Source of the DNA: Yinghuangia aomiensis
GTDB lineage: Bacteria > Actinomycetota > Actinomycetes > Streptomycetales > Streptomycetaceae
Length of the DNA: 64,000 nucleotides
Reading direction: 5' to 3'
NCBI RefSeq assembly: GCF_039542225.1
Contig: NZ_BAABHS010000019.1
Coordinates: 1-64,000, forward strand
Shown here: positions 10,754 through 19,393 of the stretch, piece by piece
Layout of the letters: the number at the start of each line of letters is the position of its first letter
Position numbering within the stretch: position 1 is the stretch's first letter
Translations under genes and position numbers: made by a program
Notes under the pieces: model-generated
What the model was told of the DNA's origin: nothing
The model's input: only the letters and a program-made list of their open reading frames with translations
Databases searched by the model: none

Positions 10754-11256
10754 CGTTATCGCTCCTCAGAGCGGTCGTGCAGTTCGGGGACGGTCCCCTC
10801 CCTGTCCTTCCGCATGCTAGTCCCGCACGCGGGACCGCTCACTTCGTCCACAAGGACGTGCGACCCACGTGTTGCGGGCCGCGCTGGACACCTAGTCAAA
10901 CCCGATAGTGCGGGGCAGTGTTCCCCCGAACCAAGCAGAGTCGCCGATTGCGAGTACGCCAGAAGCGAACGCAGCGGCCGGGCGGCGGTTCCGACGGCCG
11001 AGCCCCGGCCGTCCGCCACCTCGTTCCGTACCGGCGTACGCCGCATCCGCACCCCCTCCACAGCACTCCTGCCCGGCTCATACCCACGGCCGCCCGGCGC
11101 GTATGCCGCTTCCCGGCGCTCCGATGGACGGAACATCGCAGGTCGCGCCGGGTCCCGGACCGCCCGGGAGGCAACGGCCGAAGTTGCCGTGAACACGTTT
11201 CGCAATCGAGCAATCACCTCTCGTAACCGGAGTCCTTCCCCGGAGTTGAACACGCT
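10754..11256. other. 503-bp gene-free region between divergent clpC and prim-pol-like genes
   Basis: This region must hold the clpC promoter and that of the divergent gene. The clearest element is GTCCCGC-AC-GCGGGAC at 10820-10835, a 7-bp-armed inverted repeat about 70 bases upstream of the clpC start that could be a regulator site. I see no convincing -35/-10 pair and no coding sequence. Confidence 0.5.
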
Positions 11257-12165
11257 ATGGCAGCGACACTCCTTTTCGCCCCTCGCTCGGCCCCGGTCGT
11301 CCCCGGCCCGCTCGACGAGGCGCTCTGGTACGCCCGCTCGCTGGGGTGGCCGGTCCTGCCCGAGCGGGGCCGGACGGGGCCCGGTGAAACGGCCGGGGCC
11401 GACACCGGCGCGGCGTGGCCGACGGACCCGCGCCGCGCCGCGACGGCGGTGCCGGGGCAGCGGACGGCCGGTGCGGCCGTGTGCGCGGCGGGCCGCGGCG
11501 GGGCGGCGGACGCCGCGGTCGGCGGCACGGGGAGTACCGGCCAGGGTGCCACGACGAACGGCGATGCGGGATCGGCACCGGGGACGCGCGTCGGCGCCAC
11601 CGCGGGCAGCGTCGATCCGGCCGTGATCCTCGGATGGTGGGGGCCGGCTCCCCGGCGGGCCGTGCGGCTTGCCGCGGGCGTGCATTTCGACGTGCTCGAC
11701 GTGCCCGGCCGCGCCGGGACGCACGCGCTGCGGCGGGCGGAGCAGTTCGGCATGCCGGTCGGCCCCGTCGCGGCCACGGCGGGCGGGCGCATGCAGTTCT
11801 TCGTGGCCCCCGGCGTCGCGGAAAGCCTCCCCGAGTTGCTCGACTGGCTCGACTGGGCGGGCCTCGACCTGGATCTCCGGGCGTTCGGCGCGGGCGACTC
11901 GGTGCCGGCGCCGTCCCCGTGGCCCGCCACCTGGCTGGCGCCCTGGCCACGTGCCTGGGAGGCCTCGCGCTGGCTCCGCGCCCCTGCCGCTTCGCGCCTG
12001 CGCTGCGCCGCGGGCAGCGCCCCCGAACCCCTCATGGCCGTCGACGTCCGCTTCCCCGACGTCACGCGGCTCCTGAGCGGCCTTGCGCACGCCTGCCAGC
12101 AGGTGCGCCTGCTCCCCCGCCGATGCGCCCGCACCGCGTCCCTCGCGGGCGAAGGCGCGGCTTGA
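11257..12165 (+). CDS. Bifunctional DNA primase/polymerase (prim-pol)-like protein
   Basis: A 302-residue protein resembling the N-terminal prim-pol domain (archaeo-eukaryotic primase superfamily). Visible features are an ALWYARSLGWPVLP segment near residue 22, DPAVILGWW near 120 and the hydrophobic-acidic motif FDVLDVP near 147. A Gly/Ala/Thr-rich low-complexity stretch (about 45-115) separates the first segment from the rest. Replication-associated prim-pols carry an added helicase; this one stands alone and its acidic motif is partly degraded, so enzymatic activity is doubtful. A homologue sits between lsr2 and clpC in Streptomyces as I recall. The ATG at 11257 has GGAG 11 bases upstream. 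Confidence 0.65.
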   Translation: MAATLLFAPRSAPVVPGPLDEALWYARSLGWPVLPERGRTGPGETAGADTGAAWPTDPRRAATAVPGQRTAGAAVCAAGRGGAADAAVGGTGSTGQGATTNGDAGSAPGTRVGATAGSVDPAVILGWWGPAPRRAVRLAAGVHFDVLDVPGRAGTHALRRAEQFGMPVGPVAATAGGRMQFFVAPGVAESLPELLDWLDWAGLDLDLRAFGAGDSVPAPSPWPATWLAPWPRAWEASRWLRAPAASRLRCAAGSAPEPLMAVDVRFPDVTRLLSGLAHACQQVRLLPRRCARTASLAGEGAA

Positions 12166-12475
12166 GGAATCGGCCGGGAACCCGTCCGACGAACCCGCGA
12201 CGCGGCGTACTCCGGGGCGGCGATCGCCGCCGCGGCGATGCGGGCATCCGTCGGCCGCCCGCGATGCCTGCCGCACCCGGCACCGCCCGTCCACAGCCGC
12301 GGCACCTCGCCTCCGGGCCTCCGTTGCCCGCAGCGGTGTCCTACTCCGGCGCCCCCGCCGACCGACCGCCGCGCCCGGCACGTCTCCCTGCCTCTGGCGC
12401 GCAGCGGCCCGCCTCTGCCCGGCCGTCCGATCGCGTGCACCCTCCTTTGGCCCCTCGGATTCACCCCGGAGCGCC
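12166..12475. other. 310-bp stretch without a recognisable gene
   Basis: This stretch between the prim-pol-like gene and the lsr2 terminator shows no start codon with a ribosome site and no family similarity in either strand. I see nothing specific in it. Confidence 0.4.
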
Positions 12476-12519
12476 CGAAGGGCGGCTCCTCGCGCAACGC
12501 GCGGGGGAGCCGCCCTTCG
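12476..12519 (-). terminator. Hairpin terminator of lsr2
   Basis: A perfect 14-bp stem (12476-12489 with 12506-12519) lies 26 bases beyond the lsr2 stop. The loop is 16 bases and there is no T run in the direction of lsr2. Confidence 0.7.
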
Positions 12520-12545
12520 GAAAAACCCTCTGCGGGATGTCTCGA

Positions 12546-12887
12546 TCAGGCGTGCGCCTTCTCGTAGGCCTCTTTGATGTTCGCGGGCACGCGGCCGCGC
12601 TCGCTGACCTCGTAGCCGTTCTCCTTGGCCCACTTGCGGACCTCGGACGTGTCCACACCCGACGCGGCGGCCTTGGCCGACCCGCGGGCGGCGCGGCGGC
12701 CCGCTGCGCGGCCCCCCGTCTTCCGGGCCACCTGCACATACGCGGTCAGCGCGCTGCGCAGTTCGCCGGCATTTGCTTCGCTGAGGTCGATCTCGTACGA
12801 GACACCGTCGAGGGCGAACGTCACCGTCTCGTCGGCCTTGCCGCCGTCGAGGTCGTCCACGAGAAGAATCTGGACCTTCTGTGCCAC
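12546..12887 (-). CDS. lsr2: Lsr2, nucleoid-associated xenogeneic silencer
   Basis: A 113-residue Lsr2 of normal length. The N-terminal dimerisation domain has LVDDLDGGKADETVTFALDG, and YEIDLS lies near residue 31. A basic Ala/Arg/Gly linker spans 55-75. The C-terminal DNA-binding domain has SEVRKWAKENGYEVSERGRV, with the RGR minor-groove hook at 97-99. Lsr2 coats AT-rich DNA and silences acquired genes. The start is GTG 12887 (AAGGGAAA upstream), which gives the conserved AQKVQ N-terminus; the in-frame ATG five codons earlier is less likely. It is monocistronic with its own terminator. Confidence 0.97.
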   Translation of the reverse strand: MAQKVQILLVDDLDGGKADETVTFALDGVSYEIDLSEANAGELRSALTAYVQVARKTGGRAAGRRAARGSAKAAASGVDTSEVRKWAKENGYEVSERGRVPANIKEAYEKAHA

Positions 12888-13101
12888 CGGTTTCCCTTTC
12901 ATCGGGAGGGATCGCCACCAACCAAGAAAAGGAAACCGCTTTTCCCGGAAAAATTCAAACCCGAGGAAGCGGAACCGAACGCGCCCGGATTGCGTTTGAC
13001 CAGGGATAGGAGATCCGCGGATGTGCCGGATCCGCGCGCGATGATCCCGCCGATCTGCCAACACACAACGGCGTACCGACGGGTTGCCCGGATGACGCCC
13101 G

Positions 13102-13605
13102 CTAGAGGTGAAGGAGCATCCGGGTGTTGCCCAAGGTGTTCGGCTTCACGCGTTCCAGGTCGAGAAACTCCGCCACGCCTTCGTCATACGAACGAAGAAG
13201 TTCCCGGTACACCTCGGGATCGACGGCCGTTCCCTCGATCTCGACGAACCCGTGGCGGGCGAAGAAGTCGACCTCGAAGGTCAGGCAGAATATCCGCCGC
13301 ACGCCCAACCACCGCGCGGTCTCCAGCAACTGGCCGAGCAGCCGGTGGCCGACGCCGTAACCGCGGCAGGACGGGTCGACGGCGAGGGTGCGCACCTCGG
13401 CGAGGTCTTCCCACATCACGTGCAGCGCGCCGCAGGCCACCACGGCGCCGTCGCCGCCGCGTTCCGCGACCCAGAACTCCTGCACGTCCTCGAACAGCGT
13501 CACGGTCGGTTTGTCGAGCAGGATGCGCTTGCCCGCGTAGTCGTCCACCAGACCGCGAATGGCTGAGACATCCGAGGTTCTGGCCCGGCGGATCGTGACT
13601 TCCAT
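13102..13605 (-). CDS. argA: Amino-acid N-acetyltransferase (ArgA-type NAGS, GNAT fold)
   Basis: A 167-residue GNAT acetyltransferase like the short N-acetylglutamate synthases of actinobacteria, which supply N-acetylglutamate for arginine synthesis. The acetyl-CoA motif lies around TLAVDPSCRGYGVGHRLLGQ (about residues 72-92), followed by FFARHGF and the conserved C-terminal VKPNTLGNTRMLLHL. The classical ArgA/ArgB-type amino-acid-kinase domain is absent, as expected for this short form. The ATG at 13605 begins the domain directly. It is monocistronic. Substrate assignment follows the family; related GNATs could act on other amino acids. Confidence 0.8.
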   Translation of the reverse strand: MEVTIRRARTSDVSAIRGLVDDYAGKRILLDKPTVTLFEDVQEFWVAERGGDGAVVACGALHVMWEDLAEVRTLAVDPSCRGYGVGHRLLGQLLETARWLGVRRIFCLTFEVDFFARHGFVEIEGTAVDPEVYRELLRSYDEGVAEFLDLERVKPNTLGNTRMLLHL

Positions 13606-13895
13606 GGCGTGAAGGTATCGCGATCACGGGGGGCCGCGGCGGGCGCCCCGGGGATCGTGCGGGACATCACGCGGGACGGCCCGGCCTTCCGTGGAATGCC
13701 CGGTACCGGGTTAACCGACAACCGTCGGGTATGCCGTCGGGACGGGATATGAACCGCGCCGGAACTCCGCCGGAACATCGTCCGCGAACGGATGCGGAAT
13801 GACCGCTTTCGGTGTTGTTGGCCGGTCGCCGCGGTGCGGTGTTCCCGTACGGGATGCGCGGCGGAACCGCGCGGGATGGCTCGGCGCCGGCCGGA

Positions 13896-15347
13896 TCACG
13901 GCGCGGTGACGCGCGTAATCGCGCAGGCGGAGCCGGGATCGTCGGGGCAGGTGTGCTCGATCACCGGTGCCGGATCCGCGGATCCGAGGAATTCCGAGCG
14001 CGCGGACATCACGGTGCCGGCCGCCGGATCGGGGACGTGCAGGGTGAGCGTCAGCGTGGCCGTCCCGCCGGCGGCGATGCGGCCGGTCTGCCAGATGCCG
14101 GTGAGCGCGTCGTAGGTGCCTTGCGAGATGCGGCCGGACACCAGCGGGGCGCCCGCCGGAATGCTGTTCCGCACGGTCGCGAACAGGGCCGCCGCTTCAC
14201 CCGAATCGGTGACGGTGACGGTGTGCGTGACCTGTTGGCCGGGCCGGGTGTCGGTGGTGTCGGCGGTGCGGGCGAGCCGCAGTCTGGGGTCGCCGAAGCG
14301 GAGGCCGGCACACGCGGCGGTGGCGTCGTCCGCGCACTGCTGGTCGGCGGGGACGGCCACCTCGGCCGCCGTCGGGGGCGGGGGCGGGGGCGGCGTCGGG
14401 GAGGCCGCGGGCGGGGTGGCCGTCGGCGAGGCACCGCGGGTGGCGGACGGGGACGTGGCAGGCGTGCCGGACGTGCCGGGGCCGTCAGGTCGGGTCGTCG
14501 GCGCCGGGCCGGTGGCGGTCGACGGCTCGGCGATCGTCGACGGCGTTCCGCTGCCGCCCGCGGGCGCCGTGGCCGCCGGGCGCGCGGTCGTCGGCAGCAC
14601 GGTCGCGGCACCCGCCGTGGCCGCCTCCGGCGACGCGACCGCGGCGTCCCCACCGGGCTTGGCCGAGCTGCTCGCGCAGTCCTTCGGCGCACGTCCGCCG
14701 GACGGCGACGCGGCGGGCGCGACCGACGTTGCGAGCCCGTGGGCCCGCAGCGGCCCGCCCTGCGTTCCGGCCGCCTTCTTCCCGTCCCCCGCCGCGCCCG
14801 GAACGACCCCGGCACGTCCCCCGGCCGCCCCCGAGCCGGACGCGCGCGCGGCGCTCGGGCTGACCGCCGGGGACGCGGCCGCGGAACCGCAGGGGTCCGC
14901 CTCGTCCCGCGTGCGCGTGCGCGGGGAGGTGACGGCCACGCGGACCTGCTCGACGCCCCCCGGGGTCGGCTGCACCGCTTGCAGCCGCCACAGCAGCACG
15001 GCGGTCCGCAGGCCGGGCGCGGTGGGCACCGTCCACACCGACGAGGGCAGGTCGAAGGTGCCGCGCGACGGGTCGCCGCCGACCGGGCGGAGCCCGCCGG
15101 TGATACGCCCGGCGACGGTGACCTTGTCGCCGGGCCGGGTCTCCGCCATGGTCAGCCGGACGACCGCGGTGACGGTCTCGCCCGCGGCCGCGACCGGGGT
15201 GCTCAGCGTCAGGTCGAGGCCGAAGCGGGGTTGCGTGTCCCGCCCGGAGGCGGCGGCGAGCTGCACCGCGACCAGCAGCGCCGCGGTGCAGAGCGCGGTG
15301 AGCACCGGAAGTGCCGCGCGCCGCACGGGCGTCCGTTCCCGGGGCAC
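13896..15347 (-). CDS. Exported DUF11-type repeat protein with a long Pro/Ala/Thr-rich linker
   Basis: A 483-residue exported protein. A basic start (RERTPVRR) and a hydrophobic segment (about residues 11-30) form a signal peptide or anchor. Two beta-sandwich domains of DUF11 character flank a long linker. The first is about residues 40-145 (PVAAAGETVTAVVRLTMAET). The second is about 365-480 (DTRPGQQVTHTVTVTDSGEA). The linker (about 150-345) is rich in Ala, Pro, Ser, Gly and Thr with a P(8) tract. Such proteins are usually cell-surface or wall-associated; function is unknown. The GTG at 15347 is chosen for AGGAAG upstream and the signal that follows. It lies 146 bp downstream of the BlaI-type regulator gene on the same strand. 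Confidence 0.65.
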   Translation of the reverse strand: MPRERTPVRRAALPVLTALCTAALLVAVQLAAASGRDTQPRFGLDLTLSTPVAAAGETVTAVVRLTMAETRPGDKVTVAGRITGGLRPVGGDPSRGTFDLPSSVWTVPTAPGLRTAVLLWRLQAVQPTPGGVEQVRVAVTSPRTRTRDEADPCGSAAASPAVSPSAARASGSGAAGGRAGVVPGAAGDGKKAAGTQGGPLRAHGLATSVAPAASPSGGRAPKDCASSSAKPGGDAAVASPEAATAGAATVLPTTARPAATAPAGGSGTPSTIAEPSTATGPAPTTRPDGPGTSGTPATSPSATRGASPTATPPAASPTPPPPPPPTAAEVAVPADQQCADDATAACAGLRFGDPRLRLARTADTTDTRPGQQVTHTVTVTDSGEAAALFATVRNSIPAGAPLVSGRISQGTYDALTGIWQTGRIAAGGTATLTLTLHVPDPAAGTVMSARSEFLGSADPAPVIEHTCPDDPGSACAITRVTAP

Positions 15348-15493
15348 GGGCGGCCACCTCGCTTCCTTGAGCACGCCCGCTTGTCTGATAAGCGGACATT
15401 TCACCCCCAGGAAACCGTGATCGCTTTCCGGAAATCCGCCGCGGCCGACACTCCGAATTCCCCCGGATTCCGCCGGTTTTTCCCTCGAATAGC

Positions 15494-15913
15494 TCAGCCG
15501 GGCGACGGATCGGCGCCGACGTCCGCGCCTCCGGCATCTCCGCCCTGTCCGCCGCCTTCCGGCAACGCGACCCGGAGCGCATCCCGCAGCGCGTCGACCT
15601 GTTCCGCGCTCATGCCTTCCACGAAATGCACGAGGGCCCCCGCACGGCCACCGCCGGAAAGCCAGTCGTCGCGCATCAGCGCGGCGGTATGCGCCTCCCG
15701 GGAAAGCACCGGTTCGTAGCGGTAGGCGCGGCCGTCGAGCCGCCGCCGGAGTTCCCCTTTGCGGTGCAGTTTGTCGAGCACCGTCATCACCGTGGTGTAC
15801 GCGAGTTCCCGGTCCGGCCGCAGCGCTTCCCGTACCTCGCGCACCGACAGCGGCGCGTTCACCGCCCACAGCCGCAGCATGACCTGTTCTTCCAGCTCGC
15901 CGAAGCGGGCCAT
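15494..15913 (-). CDS. BlaI/MecI/CopY-family transcriptional repressor
   Basis: A 139-residue winged-helix repressor of normal family length. The N-terminus FGELEEQVMLRLW, then VREVREALRPDRELAYTTVM and VLDKLHRKGELRRRLDGRAY, are diagnostic; the C-terminal dimerisation part follows, and a Gly-rich tail ends it. In staphylococci BlaI is inactivated by the sensor protease BlaR1, and in actinobacteria a BlaR1-like M56 protease is often adjacent, but none is seen here. The ATG at 15913 has AAGGGCGG upstream. Neighbours are an M23 peptidoglycan hydrolase (divergent) and an exported DUF11-type protein (downstream), suggesting cell-wall genes as targets. Two dyads lie in its upstream region. Confidence 0.9.
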   Translation of the reverse strand: MARFGELEEQVMLRLWAVNAPLSVREVREALRPDRELAYTTVMTVLDKLHRKGELRRRLDGRAYRYEPVLSREAHTAALMRDDWLSGGGRAGALVHFVEGMSAEQVDALRDALRVALPEGGGQGGDAGGADVGADPSPG

Positions 15914-16014
15914 GAGCCGCCCTTTCGCGCACCGAAATCCGTCGGCCGAACCGGGTTTACGCCGAATCAAACCTCGGGAATTTGTGAGGTGCGGCACATC
16001 CCCAATCCGGAATC

Positions 16015-16030
16015 CTACGGACCATAGTAG
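16015..16030. promoter_or_regulatory. Candidate BlaI-type operator near its own promoter
   Basis: CTAC (16015-16018) and GTAG (16027-16030) form an inverted repeat about 100 bases upstream of the repressor gene. The minus-strand hexamer TACTAT (complement of 16024-16029) could be its -10 box, so binding here would be autoregulatory. The CTAC/GTAG half-sites resemble the ACTACA/TGTAGT type known for staphylococcal BlaI/MecI. Confidence 0.4.
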
Positions 16031-16087
16031 TGCCGGAACCGGCAAATCGGGCATGTCACCCGTCCGGTGCCCACCGGTCCGGGCCCC

Positions 16088-16110
16088 GACTACGACGGAG
16101 CGTCGTAGTC
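16088..16110. promoter_or_regulatory. Perfect 10-bp-armed dyad between blaI-like and M23 genes
   Basis: GACTACGACG (16088-16097), GAG, then CGTCGTAGTC (16101-16110) is a perfect inverted repeat. It also contains CTAC/GTAG half-sites. It lies about 310 bases upstream of the M23 peptidase start and could be a BlaI operator for that gene, or a short terminator-like hairpin. Confidence 0.5.
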
Positions 16111-16418
16111 GCCGTCCGGCCGCAGGTTGGCTTCGCCGTGACGGGGTCTGTTACCAAGGTTTGGCCGACACGGACGCCGGGCCGCCCCCGCAGGGCAGGC
16201 CCCGGGCCCACCGGATACGACCTGGGCCCGCGCAATCCGGCGCATGCGTTCCACGTCGGCGGACTTCCGCAGGACCGCGCGGAGTCCGACCTGCTCCGCC
16301 GCACGGCCGCCGCAACGACGCGGCCCGCCGCCGCGGCCGCCCGCGACCGGGCGCGCCCAGACTCCGACGGTTGTCCGTCCGGGGGCGCGAGCATGCCGCC
16401 GACCCCCGCGAGGTAACC
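16111..16418 (+). other. Long leader region of the M23 peptidase gene
   Basis: About 300 bases separate the dyad from the GTG start. It is GC-rich and shows several short hairpins, but I do not recognise the conserved elements of the ydaO (c-di-AMP) riboswitch that precedes many Streptomyces cell-wall hydrolase genes. No coding sequence is apparent. Confidence 0.35.
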
Positions 16419-17333
16419 GTGCCGAACCCGCTGTCCCGCCTGCCCGTTTCCCGTACTACCGTGACCCGCGCCGCCGATGCGGTGCGCGGCTTCCACCCCC
16501 GCCACCCGGCCGCGATGGTCGTCGGGATCGCCGCACTGGCGTCCCTGACCGGCGTGGGCATCGCCTCCGGCGCCCCCGCGCACCCCGAGCACACCGCACA
16601 GGTCGCCTCGATCGCGTCGACCGACCCGGCCACCCAGGCGCAGCTCGCCGACCGCCAGGACGCGGTCGCCGCCCGCGGCACCGCCCGCACCGACCTGGCC
16701 ACCGAGGTCCTCGGCGGCCAGCAGGCCGCGGAGGCGCAGAAGGCGCGGATCGCCGCCGAGCAGAAGGCCGCCGCCGAGGCCGCCGAGCGCGCCCGGGTCG
16801 AGGCCGAGCAGAAGGCCGCCGCGGAGAAGGCCGCCGCCGAAGCGGCCGCACAGGCCGCCGCCCAGGCCGCCGCCCAGGCCGCCGCGCAGGCGCAGGCCGC
16901 GTCCGTGCAAGCCGCACCCGCCCCGTCGCCGACCGGGTACGTCAGGCCGGTCGACGGCGCCCCGCACGGCAGCTACGGCCGCTCCGGCTCGCTGTGGTCG
17001 CACGGCCACACCGGCGAGGACTTCTCCGCCGGGATGGGCACCTCCGTCAAAGCCGTCACCGCGGGCACCGTGGTGAAGACCGGCTGGGGCGGCGCGTACG
17101 GCAACGAGGTCGTCATCAAGCACCCGGACGGCAAGTACACCCAGTACGGCCACCTCTCGAAGTTCTCGGTGTCCGCCGGCCAGACGGTGACCGCCGGGCA
17201 GCAGATCGCCCTGTCCGGGTCGACCGGCAACTCCACCGGCCCCCACCTGCACTTCGAGGTCCGCACCGGCCCGAACTACGGCTCCGACATCAACCCGGAC
17301 GCCTACCTGCGCGCGCACGGGGTCAACGTCTGA
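16419..17333 (+). CDS. Exported M23-family peptidoglycan endopeptidase
   Basis: A 304-residue exported LytM-type peptidase. A hydrophobic export segment (about residues 30-52, AAMVVGIAALASLTGVGIAS) is followed by an Ala/Glu/Lys coiled-coil region (about 85-165) with AAQ repeats. The C-terminal M23 domain has the zinc ligands H197-x3-D201 (HTGED) and HLH at 276-278, with GYVRPVDG at its start. It cleaves cross-bridges of peptidoglycan. The start is GTG 16419 with GAGGT six bases upstream. It is divergent from a BlaI-type repressor and may be regulated by it. A strong terminator follows at 17384-17433. Confidence 0.93.
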   Translation: MPNPLSRLPVSRTTVTRAADAVRGFHPRHPAAMVVGIAALASLTGVGIASGAPAHPEHTAQVASIASTDPATQAQLADRQDAVAARGTARTDLATEVLGGQQAAEAQKARIAAEQKAAAEAAERARVEAEQKAAAEKAAAEAAAQAAAQAAAQAAAQAQAASVQAAPAPSPTGYVRPVDGAPHGSYGRSGSLWSHGHTGEDFSAGMGTSVKAVTAGTVVKTGWGGAYGNEVVIKHPDGKYTQYGHLSKFSVSAGQTVTAGQQIALSGSTGNSTGPHLHFEVRTGPNYGSDINPDAYLRAHGVNV

Positions 17334-17383
17334 TCCGGCGCAGGACGACCCGGCACGGCGCCTGACGCGGCGTCACAGCACAA

Positions 17384-17433
17384 CGCCCGGGCGGGTGTTC
17401 CGTCACCACGGAACACCCGCCCGGGCGCTTTTT
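17384..17433 (+). terminator. Intrinsic terminator of the M23 peptidase gene
   Basis: A perfect 20-bp stem (17384-17403 with 17408-17427) has a CACC loop and is followed by CTTTTT. It is the strongest classical terminator in the window. Confidence 0.95.
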
Positions 17434-17500
17434 CGTATCGCGTGGGCGTGCCGGCCACCCCCCGCCGCCGCGCTCCTCGCGCGGCAGGCGGGCCGGGACG

Positions 17501-17638
17501 TCAGCGCTTCTCGTTCCCCCCGCCGGCGGCTTCGTCGCGCGCCCGGCGCGAGTCGGTGCCGCGGAAGATCGTGACCATCAGCGCGGCGAAACCGCCGGCC
17601 ATGACCACGGAAGGGATGAGAGCGGCAAGGACGTCCAT
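17501..17638 (-). CDS. 45-residue single-pass membrane protein coupled to lysS
   Basis: This small gene runs from ATG 17638 to TGA 17501. The product begins MDVLAALIPSVVMAGGFAAL, a membrane-spanning N-terminal half, and continues with a charged tail rich in Arg, Asp and Glu ending in NEKR. Its GGAG ribosome site overlaps the last codons of lysS, and its start lies only four bases beyond the lysS stop, so it is almost certainly translated from the lysS transcript. I recall similar tiny membrane proteins next to lysS in Streptomyces; the function is unknown. Confidence 0.75.
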   Translation of the reverse strand: MDVLAALIPSVVMAGGFAALMVTIFRGTDSRRARDEAAGGGNEKR

Positions 17639-17642
17639 GAGG

Positions 17643-19163
<1,521 letters not shown>

Positions 19164-19393
19164 CAGGCAAGGCTACCTGCGCCCGGTCGGGGCCTTGTAC
19201 TCGAATACCCCGCTCACGGTCAACCCCAGGTCAGGCCGCCGGCGCGGGGTAGGCGGGCGCTCCGCCGCAGCCGGGCGGGAAACGCGACGCAACCTGCCGC
19301 AGACCGCGTCGGTATACATGCCGACGCGGCAGAAGCCGTCGCCCGCGGCCGGCGGGCCATTTGCCGGCCGCGCCGCCCAGAAGGGAACCCGCC

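Noticed and set aside
10754..11256. CIRCE or HAIR heat-shock operator upstream of clpC
   Set aside because: Neither consensus could be found; only the 7-bp-armed GTCCCGC dyad is visible.
16060..16418. Possible ydaO (c-di-AMP) riboswitch before the M23 gene
   Set aside because: The conserved ydaO sequence blocks were not found when read by eye; only a dyad and short hairpins are visible.
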